From Rhizobium sp. RU20A (lineage in GTDB: Bacteria > Pseudomonadota > Alphaproteobacteria > Rhizobiales > Rhizobiaceae), in contig NZ_FTMB01000007.1 in assembly GCF_900155885.1 (NCBI RefSeq), positions 148,999 to 212,998 on the forward strand: a stretch of 64,000 nucleotides of DNA, read 5' to 3'. Numbering within the stretch: the first letter of the stretch is position 1; the number at the start of each line of letters is the position of its first letter. The position numbers and the translations under genes are program-made. Under the pieces are notes generated by a model. The model was not told the DNA's origin and did no database searches. It was given only the letters and a program-made list of their open reading frames with translations. This document shows positions 45,248 to 54,106 of this stretch, piece after piece.

Positions 45248-46855
45248 ATGACCGGGACAAAAGATACGAATCTCCTCAGCGATCCCCTCCTCACCATCTC
45301 TCCACCGGCGCGGCTGACCCTGCCAGGGGTGCTCGCGGCGCTGGCGCGTGACGGGGTCGATGGGTTTGTGGCGCTGCGGCCGCATCAGGCGGCGAGCTGG
45401 CATATGTTTCTGGTGCAGCTTGCGGGCCTTGCCCTTCACCGGGCCGGGCGTAGCGACATTCCCGAGAACGAGGCGGACTGGGCGGCGCTGCTGCGCGGGC
45501 TGACGCCGGGCTTTGCGCGCGACGAGCCGTGGTGCCTCGTTGTCGAGGATACATCGAAGCCGGCCTTTCTTCAGCCGGCCATTCCCGAGGGCGTGACGCT
45601 TGCCAATCCGGTGGAGACGGCCGACGGGCTCGACCTCCTGATCACCTCGCGCAATCACGATCTGAAGCAGATGATCGCCCGCGCGGGTGCCGCCGAAGAC
45701 TGGATCTATGCGCTCGTCTCGCTGCAAACGGGCGAAGGCTATGGCGGGGCGGGTAATCAAGGTGTCGTGCGGATGAACGGCGGCTCTTCTTCCCGGGCGA
45801 TGGTCACGCTGGCGCCGCTGTCGCCCGGTAAAGGCAGGGCGATGCGGGTGAGGCCCGGAGCATGGTTTCGCCGCGACCTGCGGGTGCTGCTGGAGACGCG
45901 CGACCGGGTTCTGGATGAAACAAGCCTGCCCTATGCCGATGACGGGATCGGGCTGACATGGCTGGAGCCTTGGCCGGAGGGCGCGCAACTGACGCTTCAA
46001 CAGCTCGACATCTGGTTCATCGAAGTGTGCCGGCGCGTGCGGCTCGATATCCGTGATGGCCGCCTCCGCGCGACCAAGGGCACCTCGCGCGAGACGCGGA
46101 TCGCGGCCAAGATGAACAAGGGCAATCTGGAGGACCCCTGGGCACCGGCGCACACGACCGAAGGCAAGAGCCTGACAATCGGCGACGAGGGCGATTTCGA
46201 TTACGAGATGCTGACGCGGCTGTTGTTTTCCGGCGAGTGGACGCTGCCGCTTCTGGCGCGGCGCGCCCGTTTCGAGGGGGCGGATACGCCGCTGGCGATA
46301 GTGGCGCAGGCGCTGGCGCGCGGCAATTCCAAGACCGGCGGCTACCGCTCCCGCATTGTCCCCATCGAGGGGCGGCGGCTCACCGCCGAATGGGGCGATG
46401 CCGTCTCCCAGGAAACGCTTCGCCGTCTTGCGCAGGAGCAGGTCGCGACGATCCGCTCGTTTGACAAGGCGCTCGGCTATGCGCTGGTGCTTGCGGCCGC
46501 CTCCGGCGAGGCCGAACGCATCAGTCGCGACAGCTACAGACTGACGCGCGCGGCGCGCAACCAGTTGGGACGCTTTGCCGATACGATTTTCTTCGACCAT
46601 CTCTGGCGACGCTTCGCGGCGGAGGCACAGGACGAGGCGGCGCGGACGGCAGCAAAGACCGCCTTTGCCAGGGAGCTCTGGGCAAGCACGCAGGCACTCT
46701 TCGAGCAGTCGCTGCCCGATATGCCCTGCCATTCCCTTTACCGGCACCGCGCCGACGTCAGGGCGCGCCGCGCCCTCCTGTCCCGGGAGCTGCGGGAAGG
46801 TTACCCGCACCTGTTTGAACGTCAGGACCAGAAGGAGGTGGCCGATCATGGCTGA
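45248..46855 (+). CDS. casA: Cascade large subunit Cas8e (CasA/Cse1)
   Basis: A 535-residue Cse1 protein that recognises the PAM and recruits Cas3. The N-terminus is the family signature NLLSDPLLTI (residues 8-17), followed by LPGVLAALARDGVDGFVALRPHQ and a glycine-rich QTGEGYGGAGNQGVVRMNGG loop (about 160-180) typical of Cse1. It starts four bases after cas3 and its last codons overlap the cas11 start. Length is in the normal range. Confidence 0.92.
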   Translation: MTGTKDTNLLSDPLLTISPPARLTLPGVLAALARDGVDGFVALRPHQAASWHMFLVQLAGLALHRAGRSDIPENEADWAALLRGLTPGFARDEPWCLVVEDTSKPAFLQPAIPEGVTLANPVETADGLDLLITSRNHDLKQMIARAGAAEDWIYALVSLQTGEGYGGAGNQGVVRMNGGSSSRAMVTLAPLSPGKGRAMRVRPGAWFRRDLRVLLETRDRVLDETSLPYADDGIGLTWLEPWPEGAQLTLQQLDIWFIEVCRRVRLDIRDGRLRATKGTSRETRIAAKMNKGNLEDPWAPAHTTEGKSLTIGDEGDFDYEMLTRLLFSGEWTLPLLARRARFEGADTPLAIVAQALARGNSKTGGYRSRIVPIEGRRLTAEWGDAVSQETLRRLAQEQVATIRSFDKALGYALVLAAASGEAERISRDSYRLTRAARNQLGRFADTIFFDHLWRRFAAEAQDEAARTAAKTAFARELWASTQALFEQSLPDMPCHSLYRHRADVRARRALLSRELREGYPHLFERQDQKEVADHG

Positions 46856-47399
46856 AACGTCCCAAGCAACGGATGAGGACCGCACGGATGCGAGCCCGAA
46901 GACGACGACCGCCGCTCTTGTCGGCGCCCTGATGCGGCTTGACCCCGGCTCGGTTGCGCGTCTGCGCCGCATGGACCCGCTGGGGCCCGGCGAGATCGCC
47001 TTCTGGCAATTGGCGACGGAAAAGCAGCATCCCGTGTCAGGCGATGCCCGCGGCATACAGTTCGTGAAGATCCTCGCGCTCCTGACGCCGCGCGGCGAGG
47101 TGCGCTCGCGCGCGCCCTTTCACAGGCTCGACCAGCCGCTCGGCAAGGTGCTTGCCGAGGCCGGCTTTTCGGAAAAGCGGCTGGCCAGCTTCATGGCCCT
47201 GCCCTTCGACTGGCGTGGCGAGGCGCTGGAACGCATCGCCCGCTTCCTGTTCGCCAACATGAGCAACGGCGTGAACTGCGACGACATCCGTAACCTCCTG
47301 TTGATCGACGATGTCTGGCCGCTGCGCCGCCTTGCCAACACCTATTACGACGCATTCGATCGCGCCGCCTATGCCGCGAAAAAGGGAGAGACAAAATGA
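46848..47399 (+). CDS. casB: Cascade small subunit Cas11 (CasB/Cse2)
   Basis: A 183-residue all-alpha small subunit that stabilises the target and non-target strands in Cascade. Visible family features are the LRRMDPLGPGEIAFWQL stretch, FHRLDQPLGKVLAEAGFSEKRL and the C-terminal NLLLIDDVWPLRRLANTYY. The ATG at 46848 has AGAAGGAGGTGG just before it, while the open frame extends upstream without support. It overlaps cas8e at its start and cas7 at its end (ATGA). Confidence 0.9.
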   Translation: MAETSQATDEDRTDASPKTTTAALVGALMRLDPGSVARLRRMDPLGPGEIAFWQLATEKQHPVSGDARGIQFVKILALLTPRGEVRSRAPFHRLDQPLGKVLAEAGFSEKRLASFMALPFDWRGEALERIARFLFANMSNGVNCDDIRNLLLIDDVWPLRRLANTYYDAFDRAAYAAKKGETK

Positions 47400-48523
47400 C
47401 CACGCCCCGTTTCCTGCAGATCCACACGCTTCATGCCTATACGGCGGCGCTGCTCAACCGTGACGATACGGGGCAGGCCAAGCGGCTCGTCTATGGCGGC
47501 ACGACGCGCACGCGCATTTCCTCGCAGAGCCTGAAGCGGCACTGGCGCCTGGCCGAGAAGGACCCGCATTCCCTGCAGACGCTCGCCGGCTATGTCGACA
47601 GTTTCCGCTCGCGCGAACTGGTGACGGAAAAGGTGATCCGCCCCTTGCGCGGCCGGTATGCCGACGAGATCGTAAATGCGCTGGAGCCGGCCTTCCAGCG
47701 GCTCGTCTATGGCAAGAGCGGCGACAAGGGCAAGCAGAGCCGGCAGACCCTGCTGCTCGGCGCACCCGAGCTTGCCTTCCTCGCAGCCGGCGCCGAGGCG
47801 ATCGCGGCCGCGGCCGGCGATGCGAAGGCGGCCGAGAAGGCCGTGGACGAGTGGGCTAAGGACAAGACCTTCAAGGCTATGAGCGAAAACAGCAAGCTGC
47901 CGGGCGGCCTGACGGCGGCCCTCTTCGGCCGCATGGTGACCTCCGATCCCGAGGCAAATATCGATGCGCCCGTGCATGTCGCCCATGCCTTCACCGTGCA
48001 TCCGGCCGAAAGCGAGGACGATTACTTCACCGCCGTCGACGACCTGAAGCGCGAGGAAGACGCCAACGGCGCCGACACGATCCAGGAGACGGAGCTGACC
48101 TCCGGCCTCTATTACGGCTATGTCGTGATCGACCTGCCCGGCCTGATTCAGAACTGCGGCGAGGATCGCGAGTTGGCTGGTCGCGTCGTGCACAACCTGC
48201 TTTACCTGATCGCGGAAGTTTCGCCCGGCGCCAAGCTCGGCTCGACCGCGCCCTATGGCCGTGCCGAACTCCTGCTGGTGGAGGCCGGCGACCGGCAGCC
48301 GCGTTCGCTGGCGGCTGCCTTTCGGGAGGCCCTGCCCCACAGCTTTCCGGTGGCGCTCAATGCTCTCGCCGCACAGCTCAAAGCCTTCGACCAGGCCTAT
48401 GCCACCGGCGAGGACCGGCAACATCTCTGCACCCGGGGCGCCCTGCCCGACATGACCCCGGCGTCGCTCGCCGATCTCGCGACTTGGGCTGCGAAGACCG
48501 TGAAGGATGCCCCCGATGCCTGA
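47396..48523 (+). CDS. casC: Cascade backbone subunit Cas7e (CasC/Cse4)
   Basis: A 375-residue RAMP protein, present in six copies along the crRNA. Signatures: FLQIHTLHAYTAALLNRDDTGQAKRL at the N-terminus, TRISSQSLKRHWRL, MSENSKLPGGLTAALFGRMV, APVHVAHAFTVHPAESEDDYFTAVDDL and SGLYYGYVVIDLPGL. These are characteristic of Cse4. It overlaps cas11 and cas5 and so is translationally coupled. Confidence 0.93.
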   Translation: MTTPRFLQIHTLHAYTAALLNRDDTGQAKRLVYGGTTRTRISSQSLKRHWRLAEKDPHSLQTLAGYVDSFRSRELVTEKVIRPLRGRYADEIVNALEPAFQRLVYGKSGDKGKQSRQTLLLGAPELAFLAAGAEAIAAAAGDAKAAEKAVDEWAKDKTFKAMSENSKLPGGLTAALFGRMVTSDPEANIDAPVHVAHAFTVHPAESEDDYFTAVDDLKREEDANGADTIQETELTSGLYYGYVVIDLPGLIQNCGEDRELAGRVVHNLLYLIAEVSPGAKLGSTAPYGRAELLLVEAGDRQPRSLAAAFREALPHSFPVALNALAAQLKAFDQAYATGEDRQHLCTRGALPDMTPASLADLATWAAKTVKDAPDA

Positions 48524-49325
48524 TCGCCGCTGGCTGATCCTCGAGATCGAAGCGCCGCTGATCGCCTTCGGCGGCGTGGCGATCGACCATGTGGGCGTGA
48601 CCCGCGACTTTCCGGCCGCCTCCATGCTGACCGGCTTGTTCGCCAATGCGCTCGGCTGGCAGCGCACCGACTGCGACAGGCATCAGGCGCTGCAGGACCG
48701 GCTGATCTTCGCGGCGCGTCTCGACCGGGAGAGCCCCACCGGACTTCTGACGGACATGCAGAATGCGCAGCTCGACAAGAAGGATCGCGGCTGGACGACC
48801 TGGGGCATCGTCGAGGGGCGCGACGGGGCGAGCTACGGCGCGCCGCACCGCCGCCGGCGCGACTACCATATGGATGCGCGCGTGGTCATGGCCGTGACCC
48901 TTGCGCCGCCCGCAGGCGACCACGGCGAAGGTGCCACTCCCGACCTCGACACCCTGGCCACCGCGCTCCACCGGCCGGCCCGGCCCCTGTTCATCGGCCG
49001 CAAGACCTGCCTGCCCTCGCGTCCGCTGCTGCCGGCGCGGCGGGAAGACTGGTTCGTCGAGGCCCCGGATGCCTATGAGGCGCTCGCACGCGTGCCCTGG
49101 CCCGCCTCGCCTGCGATCCGGGTATCATCGAAACGGACCGCTGCGGCTTCAGAAACGCCCGCGCCGCTACGCGCCTTCTGGCCGCTCGGCGAAGGGCCGG
49201 ACGATGGCGCGGCCGTCCACCACATTCACGACCTGCCGGATCTGCGCAACTGGCGCTCCGGCCTGCATGGCGGGGCGCGCCCCGTTGTCGAGGGCGTGGT
49301 GATGGCCGGAGGGCCGGCCGTATGA
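48516..49325 (+). CDS. casD: Cascade subunit Cas5e (CasD)
   Basis: A 269-residue RAMP protein that binds the 5' handle of the crRNA. The N-terminus, RRWLILEIEAPLIAFGGVAIDHVGVTRDFPAASMLTGLFANALGW, is the Cas5e signature, with RRRRDYHMDARVVMAVTL and RPARPLFIGRKTCLPSRPLL later. The start at 48516 follows GAAGGATG with good spacing; 48507 is an alternative. It overlaps cas7 by eight bases and cas6e by four. Confidence 0.9.
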   Translation: MPDRRWLILEIEAPLIAFGGVAIDHVGVTRDFPAASMLTGLFANALGWQRTDCDRHQALQDRLIFAARLDRESPTGLLTDMQNAQLDKKDRGWTTWGIVEGRDGASYGAPHRRRRDYHMDARVVMAVTLAPPAGDHGEGATPDLDTLATALHRPARPLFIGRKTCLPSRPLLPARREDWFVEAPDAYEALARVPWPASPAIRVSSKRTAAASETPAPLRAFWPLGEGPDDGAAVHHIHDLPDLRNWRSGLHGGARPVVEGVVMAGGPAV

Positions 49326-50140
49326 GCGAGGAGACCAAGCCCCCCCTCACCCTGATCAGCCTTCCCGTCGATCTCCAGAGCCTGCGCCGTCTGGCGGCCT
49401 TGCGGGGCACCGGCGATGATGAGGGTCGCGCGCTGCACCACCTTCTCAGCGAGGCCTTCGGCAAGGGCGCGCTGCAACCCTTCCGCCTGATGCCGGCGCC
49501 CGGCGCCCGCAACGCGACGCTCTATGCCTACAGCACAGCGACGGAGGACGCGCTTCGCGAGGCGCTGGACATTGCCGCGCCCGAACTCTTGCAGGCGCTT
49601 GGCACCGCGCATCTGGCGCTGCGCACCATGCCGGAGACCTGGCGGGAGGGCCGGCGGCTGGCCTTCGACCTGCGCGCGCGGCCCATGCGCCGTCTCTTGA
49701 AGCCGCTGGAAGGATGGAGCCGGGAGGAGCATCGACTGCATCTCAAGGGCAAGGCGGTAAGTGGCGCCATGCGCAAGGGGGCCGAGGTCGACGCCTTCCT
49801 CGTGGCGCGGCTGCGCCGCTTTCCGGACGGGATGCCCGATGATCCCGAGGACGATGGCCTTTCCCGCGAGGCGGTCTATCGCGACTGGCTGGCGGAGCGC
49901 CTGTCGGGCGCCGCAACGCTCGATGTCGCCCGCACCCGCATGGTCGGTTTTGCCCGCGTGCGCACCCGCAGGCACGATCAGGAGGGCGGCGAAGCCAGTT
50001 CCGAAGGGCCGGATGCAACCTTCCACGGCGAACTGACGGTCACCGACGGCGCGGCTTTCTCACGGCTGCTGGCGCGCGGCGTGGGACGGCACACCGCCTA
50101 TGGCTACGGCATGCTGCTGCTGCGACCCGGGAGCGCCTGA
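49322..50140 (+). CDS. casE: crRNA-processing endonuclease Cas6e (CasE/Cse3)
   Basis: A 272-residue RAMP endoribonuclease cutting the pre-crRNA within each repeat and staying on the 3' hairpin. A conserved His pair is seen at GRALHHLLSEAFG (residues 36-48), matching the catalytic His of the family. The glycine-rich loop GVGRHTAYGYGMLLLRP is at the C-terminus. It should release an eight-base 5' handle AUAGACCC from this array's repeat (inference from the E. coli mechanism). It overlaps cas5 and ends one base before cas1. Confidence 0.9.
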   Translation: MSEETKPPLTLISLPVDLQSLRRLAALRGTGDDEGRALHHLLSEAFGKGALQPFRLMPAPGARNATLYAYSTATEDALREALDIAAPELLQALGTAHLALRTMPETWREGRRLAFDLRARPMRRLLKPLEGWSREEHRLHLKGKAVSGAMRKGAEVDAFLVARLRRFPDGMPDDPEDDGLSREAVYRDWLAERLSGAATLDVARTRMVGFARVRTRRHDQEGGEASSEGPDATFHGELTVTDGAAFSRLLARGVGRHTAYGYGMLLLRPGSA

Positions 50141-50141
50141 C

Positions 50142-51122
50142 ATGCTGGTCGGCCGTCTCGGCCTGGAAAAGGCGCGCATTCCCCACACCGACCGGCACGG
50201 TCTCGTCTGGCTCGACCGCGGGCGGCTGGAGGTGGAGGACGGGTGCCTGCGCTTCGTGACGGCCGGAGGCGGAGAGCTTGCGCCCGGCAACTACCAGATC
50301 CCGCATCAGGGCCTGTCGATCATCCTTCTCGGCCCGGGCTCCAGCGTCACGCATGATGCTCTGAGGCTTCTTGCCCGGCATGGCTGCGCGCTGGCGGCGA
50401 TCGGCGAAGGGGCGGTGCGCTTCTACACCGCCCCGCCGCTGATGCCGGACACCTCCGCTCTGGCGCGCGAACAGGTTCGCCGCTGGGCCGACCCGAAAGC
50501 CCGCATGGAGGTGGCGCGCGCCATGTATGCGATCCGCTTCGACGAGATCGTGCGCACCCGCGACATCGAGGTGCTGCGCGGCCAGGAGGGCGCCCGCATC
50601 AAGCGCAGCTACCAGCTCGCCGCCGAGCGGCACGGCGTGCCCTGGAAGGGCCGAAACTACGACCGGACCAACCCGAATGCCGGCGATCTTCCCAACCAGG
50701 CGATCAACCACGCGGCCAGCGCCATGCGCGCCGCCGCTGCCGTGGCCGTCGCCAGCACCGCCACCATTCCGCAACTCGGCTTCGTGCACGAGGATTCCGG
50801 CCAGTCCTTCGTGCTCGATGTCGCCGATCTCTATCGGCACGACGTGACACTCGACATCGCCTTCGGCGCCGCCAGGGAAGCAGTGAAGACGGGGGAGCCC
50901 GTGGAGCGCCTGACGCGCCGGCGCGCGGCCCGGCTCTTTCGCCAGCAGGATGTCATCGCCTCCATGATCGACCGGATCAAGCGCCTGGTGGGTCCGGACG
51001 CGGAAGAGGACGACACCCAAGGCGCTTCGAGCGCTGGACGCGCCGCCGGCAGCCGAAGCGTGAGGACGAAGCAAGCCAGCGACGAGGACCCCGACACCGC
51101 AGGATCGGAGGATATCGACTGA
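50142..51122 (+). CDS. cas1: CRISPR integrase Cas1e
   Basis: A 326-residue metal-dependent integrase that inserts new spacers with Cas2. Predicted metal ligands are E149 (RGQEGARIKRSY), H216 (GFVHEDSGQS) and D226 (FVLDVADLYR), all present. The last 40 residues (from about 287) form an acidic, Ala/Ser/Asp-rich tail that reads as disordered. That tail is longer than in E. coli Cas1. The ATG at 50142 follows a GAGCGCC stretch. The stop overlaps the cas2 ATG (TGATG). Confidence 0.93.
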   Translation: MLVGRLGLEKARIPHTDRHGLVWLDRGRLEVEDGCLRFVTAGGGELAPGNYQIPHQGLSIILLGPGSSVTHDALRLLARHGCALAAIGEGAVRFYTAPPLMPDTSALAREQVRRWADPKARMEVARAMYAIRFDEIVRTRDIEVLRGQEGARIKRSYQLAAERHGVPWKGRNYDRTNPNAGDLPNQAINHAASAMRAAAAVAVASTATIPQLGFVHEDSGQSFVLDVADLYRHDVTLDIAFGAAREAVKTGEPVERLTRRRAARLFRQQDVIASMIDRIKRLVGPDAEEDDTQGASSAGRAAGSRSVRTKQASDEDPDTAGSEDID

Positions 51123-51439
51123 TGCCGATGGTGGTCATCCTGACGCGCGACGTGGAGGACCGCTATCGCGGCTTTCTCGGCTCGGCCATGCTGGAGCTTT
51201 CCGCCGGCGTCTATGCCCATCCGCGCATGAGCGCCGGAGTGCGCGGCCGTATCTGGTCCGTGCTCTCAGACTGGCACGGCCAGTTCCAGCGCGGCAGCAT
51301 CGTGATGACTTACGCCGACAGCGCCGCCAATGGCGGCCTCGGTCTCTCAACCCTCGGCGAACCACCCCGGCAGATCGTGCCCCACGACGCCATGCTCCTC
51401 GTCCGCCGCCCCCTTGCCAACGGTGACACCAACCGTTGA
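51122..51439 (+). CDS. cas2: CRISPR adaptation protein Cas2e
   Basis: A 105-residue type I-E Cas2 (ferredoxin fold). It starts MPMVVILTRDVEDRYRGFLG and contains the SAGVYAHPRMSAGVRGRIW segment and GSIVMTYADSAANGGL, all typical of the I-E subtype. It forms the Cas1-Cas2 complex needed for spacer capture. The TGA at the end lies just upstream of the leader; only 44 bases separate it from the first repeat. Confidence 0.92.
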   Translation: MPMVVILTRDVEDRYRGFLGSAMLELSAGVYAHPRMSAGVRGRIWSVLSDWHGQFQRGSIVMTYADSAANGGLGLSTLGEPPRQIVPHDAMLLVRRPLANGDTNR

Positions 51440-51483
51440 CCGCTCTTTGACATCGCAGAGTTTTCAGCTATTTAAGAGGCAGA
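51440..51483 (+). promoter_or_regulatory. CRISPR leader with a strong sigma-70-like promoter
   Basis: The 44-base leader contains TTGACA (51447-51452) and TATTTA (51469-51474) spaced 16 bases, so transcription would start close to the first repeat at 51484. The repeats read in the same orientation as the E. coli repeat (ending GGGGATAGACCC), so this side is the leader end. The leader is short because cas2 abuts it. Confidence 0.75.
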
Positions 51484-52854
51484 GGATCCCCCACAGGCGT
51501 GGGGATAGACCCGAATCCGACACCGAGACTCAGCGTGCTGAAATGGATCCCCCACAGGCGTGGGGATAGACCCCCGAGAGGTGAAACATGATCGGCATTT
51601 CGATTGGATCCCCCACAGGCGTGGGGATAGACCCACGTACCCACGACGCGTTGGCAAGGGCGCTGCGGATCCCCCACAGGCGTGGGGATAGACCCAGCCC
51701 GACCCTGTCGCGATTGCCGGTGCTCAGGGATCCCCCACAGGCGTGGGGATAGACCCGAGCACGGCGAGTACCGCACCAACCTCCGCCTGGATCCCCCACA
51801 GGCGTGGGGATAGACCCGTGTGGACCTCGCTCAAGACGGCCGGCGCTTCGGATCCCCCACAGGCGTGGGGATAGACCCCATATTCGCAAGACCACCACCC
51901 TACGCTGGGAGGATCCCCCACAGGCGTGGGGATAGACCTTATCGATATGCGCTTGGGTGCGTGTTTAGTATGGATCCCCCACAGGCGTGGGGATAGACCC
52001 CCGCGGCTCGTTTTCATAGATGGTTGCCAGAAGGATCCCCCACAGGCGTGGGGATAGACCCGAGCATCGGAGAAGTCTGGCTTCATTGAGCGCGGATCCC
52101 CCACAGGCGTGGGGATAGACCCTCGCGAGGGGCTGCTGCCTACGCGGCGGATATGGATCCCCCACAGGCGTGGGGATAGACCCCTGGAGAAATGACATGG
52201 TGAAACTGGTCATGAGGATCCCCCACAGGCGTGGGGATAGACCCGCCCGGCGCTACTACCACGGCGCACAGTGGACGGATCCCCCACAGGCGTGGGGATA
52301 GACCCGCGGCCGGGCGTGCCATATGTGCGACCTCTCGGGATCCCCCACAGGCGTGGGGATAGACCCGCCCAGCGCCAGCTCCTCGCCCTCTATTGCCCGG
52401 ATCCCCCACAGGCGTGGGGATAGACCCCAGCGGGCCGAGCATCGTTACCTCATCTTCCGGGATCCCCCACAGGCGTGGGGATAGACCCTGCACGCCGGCT
52501 GACAGGCTTGTCCCGCAGCGGGATCCCCCACAGGCGTGGGGATAGACCCCATCTCCGGCCGCAGCGTGCTTCGGCCAACCTGGATCCCCCACAGGCGTGG
52601 GGATAGACCCCTCCAATAATCGAGCGTTCCGCGCTCTTCGCCGGATCCCCCACAGGCGTGGGGATAGACCCATGAAGCCATGCTTCACGCACCACGAGGC
52701 GTAGGATCCCCCACAGGCGTGGGGATAGACCCTCCTGGGAGGCATTGTCGCTGATGTTGGGAATGGATCCCCCACAGGCGTGGGGATAGACTCCTTTCTG
52801 AGCACCTGCGCTTCCGTGGTCCGTAGGATCCCCCACAGGCGTGGGGATAGACCC
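51484..52854 (+). CRISPR. Type I-E CRISPR array, 23 repeats and 22 spacers
   Basis: A 29-base repeat starts GGATCCCCCACAGG and ends CGTGGGGATAGACCC. It recurs exactly every 61 bases from 51484 to 52826, so all 22 spacers are 32 bases. The repeat can form a stem CCCCAC/GTGGGG with loop AGGC, the Cas6e target. Two repeats vary: at 51911 the last base is T, and at 52765 the end reads GACTC. The second lies near the distal end, where older repeats decay. Spacers are all different and show no duplicates by eye. Confidence 0.98.
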
Positions 52855-53125
52855 GCCACGGGTGCAGGAAATGCTGGCGCCCGTCGGCGACTACAACCCC
52901 GACTGGGCCATCTCGTTCCGGCAAGGATCGGTCCACCACATCTACTTCGTGGCGGAGACGAAAGGCACCTTGTCGTCCCTCAAGCTGCGCGATCTCGAAA
53001 ACAAGAAAATCGAATGTGCACGGCGCTTCTTCGAGAAGATCAGGAGTTTCGCCGCCGCCGACAAGGTCAGCTACGACGTCGTCACCGATTACGCAAGACT
53101 GATGGATGTCGTAAGGCGGGCATGA
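52855..53125 (+). pseudogene. res: C-terminal stub of a type III restriction subunit (Res)
   Basis: Directly after the last repeat, one frame reads VQEMLAPVGDYNPDWAISF, then HHIYFVAETKGTLSSLKL and LRDLENKKIECARRFFEKI to a stop at 53125. These match the C-terminal nuclease region of type III restriction enzyme Res proteins (PDWA and AETKG being the PD...E-x-K nuclease core). The helicase part is missing, so only about 90 residues survive. The array therefore abuts, or was inserted into, a former type III restriction-modification locus. No mod gene is present. Confidence 0.75.
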
Positions 53126-53212
53126 AAGAACTCCGATGGGGTCGATGGGACACGCGCGGCGCAGGCATCTGAGATAACGTACACAGATGGAAATGCGCCG
53201 CGCTCGGCCTGG

Positions 53213-54106
53213 TCAGCCAGGCGAATGTTCGACCTTCAGCATTTCCAGCCGAAACTGGTCCATATCAGCGCTTTCGATGAATGACCGGAGAACAGTAAAC
53301 TCACCGCCAAGCTGTCGCCGGAGAAAGTCAGCGGCGGAAACGGCTGCTTGCGTCGGCGACAAAGCGCCTGCTTCACGGCTCGCCGCACCCCCGCCAGGCT
53401 CCGCCGTCGTCTTGTCGCCTGTGACCTTGCTTGGTGTCGTCTGACTTGGGACGGTCGAAGACGAGTTGCCGCAATGATCGGAAGGCACCGGCGTCCGCAA
53501 TTTCTCCTGCGCCTCCGTTCGCTCGTCGGCTTCACGTTCAGTTGCAACACCACCCGTTGACCCGCCGCCCCTCGCCCTTCGGATCCGCGTCTCAACTTCC
53601 TTCTTCGTCGGCACCGCACCCGCGTTGATTTCGTCAACCACCGCGGTTCGGACTGCGTCCGGCGTTGCCTTGGCCGCGAGCTTGTAAACCGTGGCAGGCG
53701 GCAGGATCTCGACGACTTTCGGGGCGGCGGCGAACTTCTCGGCGACGTTGATGTAGTTCCAGGCCGTCGACTTCGACATGTCGAACTCCAGCTTCAGCCA
53801 CCGATCGAACTGGCCAGGAAGGCTGTCCTTGATCTGGATCAGTTCAAGGCCGGTCTGAATGATGCCGGCACGGACAGTTGCCTCGCGCGCCTTGATGCGG
53901 GCGGCCGTTGCCTTCAGATCGGCGGCCGTGTCAGGATTCAACGAAAGGTAAAAGGCTTCGCATTCGCGGGCCGCCAGCGAGACGTGCGGCACAGTGATCT
54001 CGACCCTCGGGCACGTCGGGCCTTCATCAGAAGCGACCATTGAAAAATCGAAAGCTGCGAGCGCGCGATCAACCGCGAGCATGACTTCAAAATCGACTGG
54101 GTTCAT
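53213..54106 (-). CDS. DUF3102-family protein of mobile elements
   Basis: A 297-residue protein. The central part resembles the DUF3102 domain: ATVRAGIIQTGLELIQIKDS, LPGQFDRWLKLEFDMSKSTAWNYINVAEKFA (about residues 80-125), which looks like a helix-turn-helix region. The C-terminal half is Ser/Thr/Gly-rich and poorly conserved, with a folded end (AADFLRRQLGGEFTVLRSFIESADMDQF). The ATG at 54106 has AGGAGGACG just upstream. The family is common on plasmids and phage-like islands, where some members act near replication or partition genes; its function here is unknown. Confidence 0.7.
   Translation of the reverse strand: MNPVDFEVMLAVDRALAAFDFSMVASDEGPTCPRVEITVPHVSLAARECEAFYLSLNPDTAADLKATAARIKAREATVRAGIIQTGLELIQIKDSLPGQFDRWLKLEFDMSKSTAWNYINVAEKFAAAPKVVEILPPATVYKLAAKATPDAVRTAVVDEINAGAVPTKKEVETRIRRARGGGSTGGVATEREADERTEAQEKLRTPVPSDHCGNSSSTVPSQTTPSKVTGDKTTAEPGGGAASREAGALSPTQAAVSAADFLRRQLGGEFTVLRSFIESADMDQFRLEMLKVEHSPG

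Noticed and set aside
51468..52939. Minus-strand open frames repeating SIPTPVGDP, VYPHACGGS and LSPRLWGI
   Set aside because: They are translations of the CRISPR repeat read backwards with a 61-base period, not proteins.
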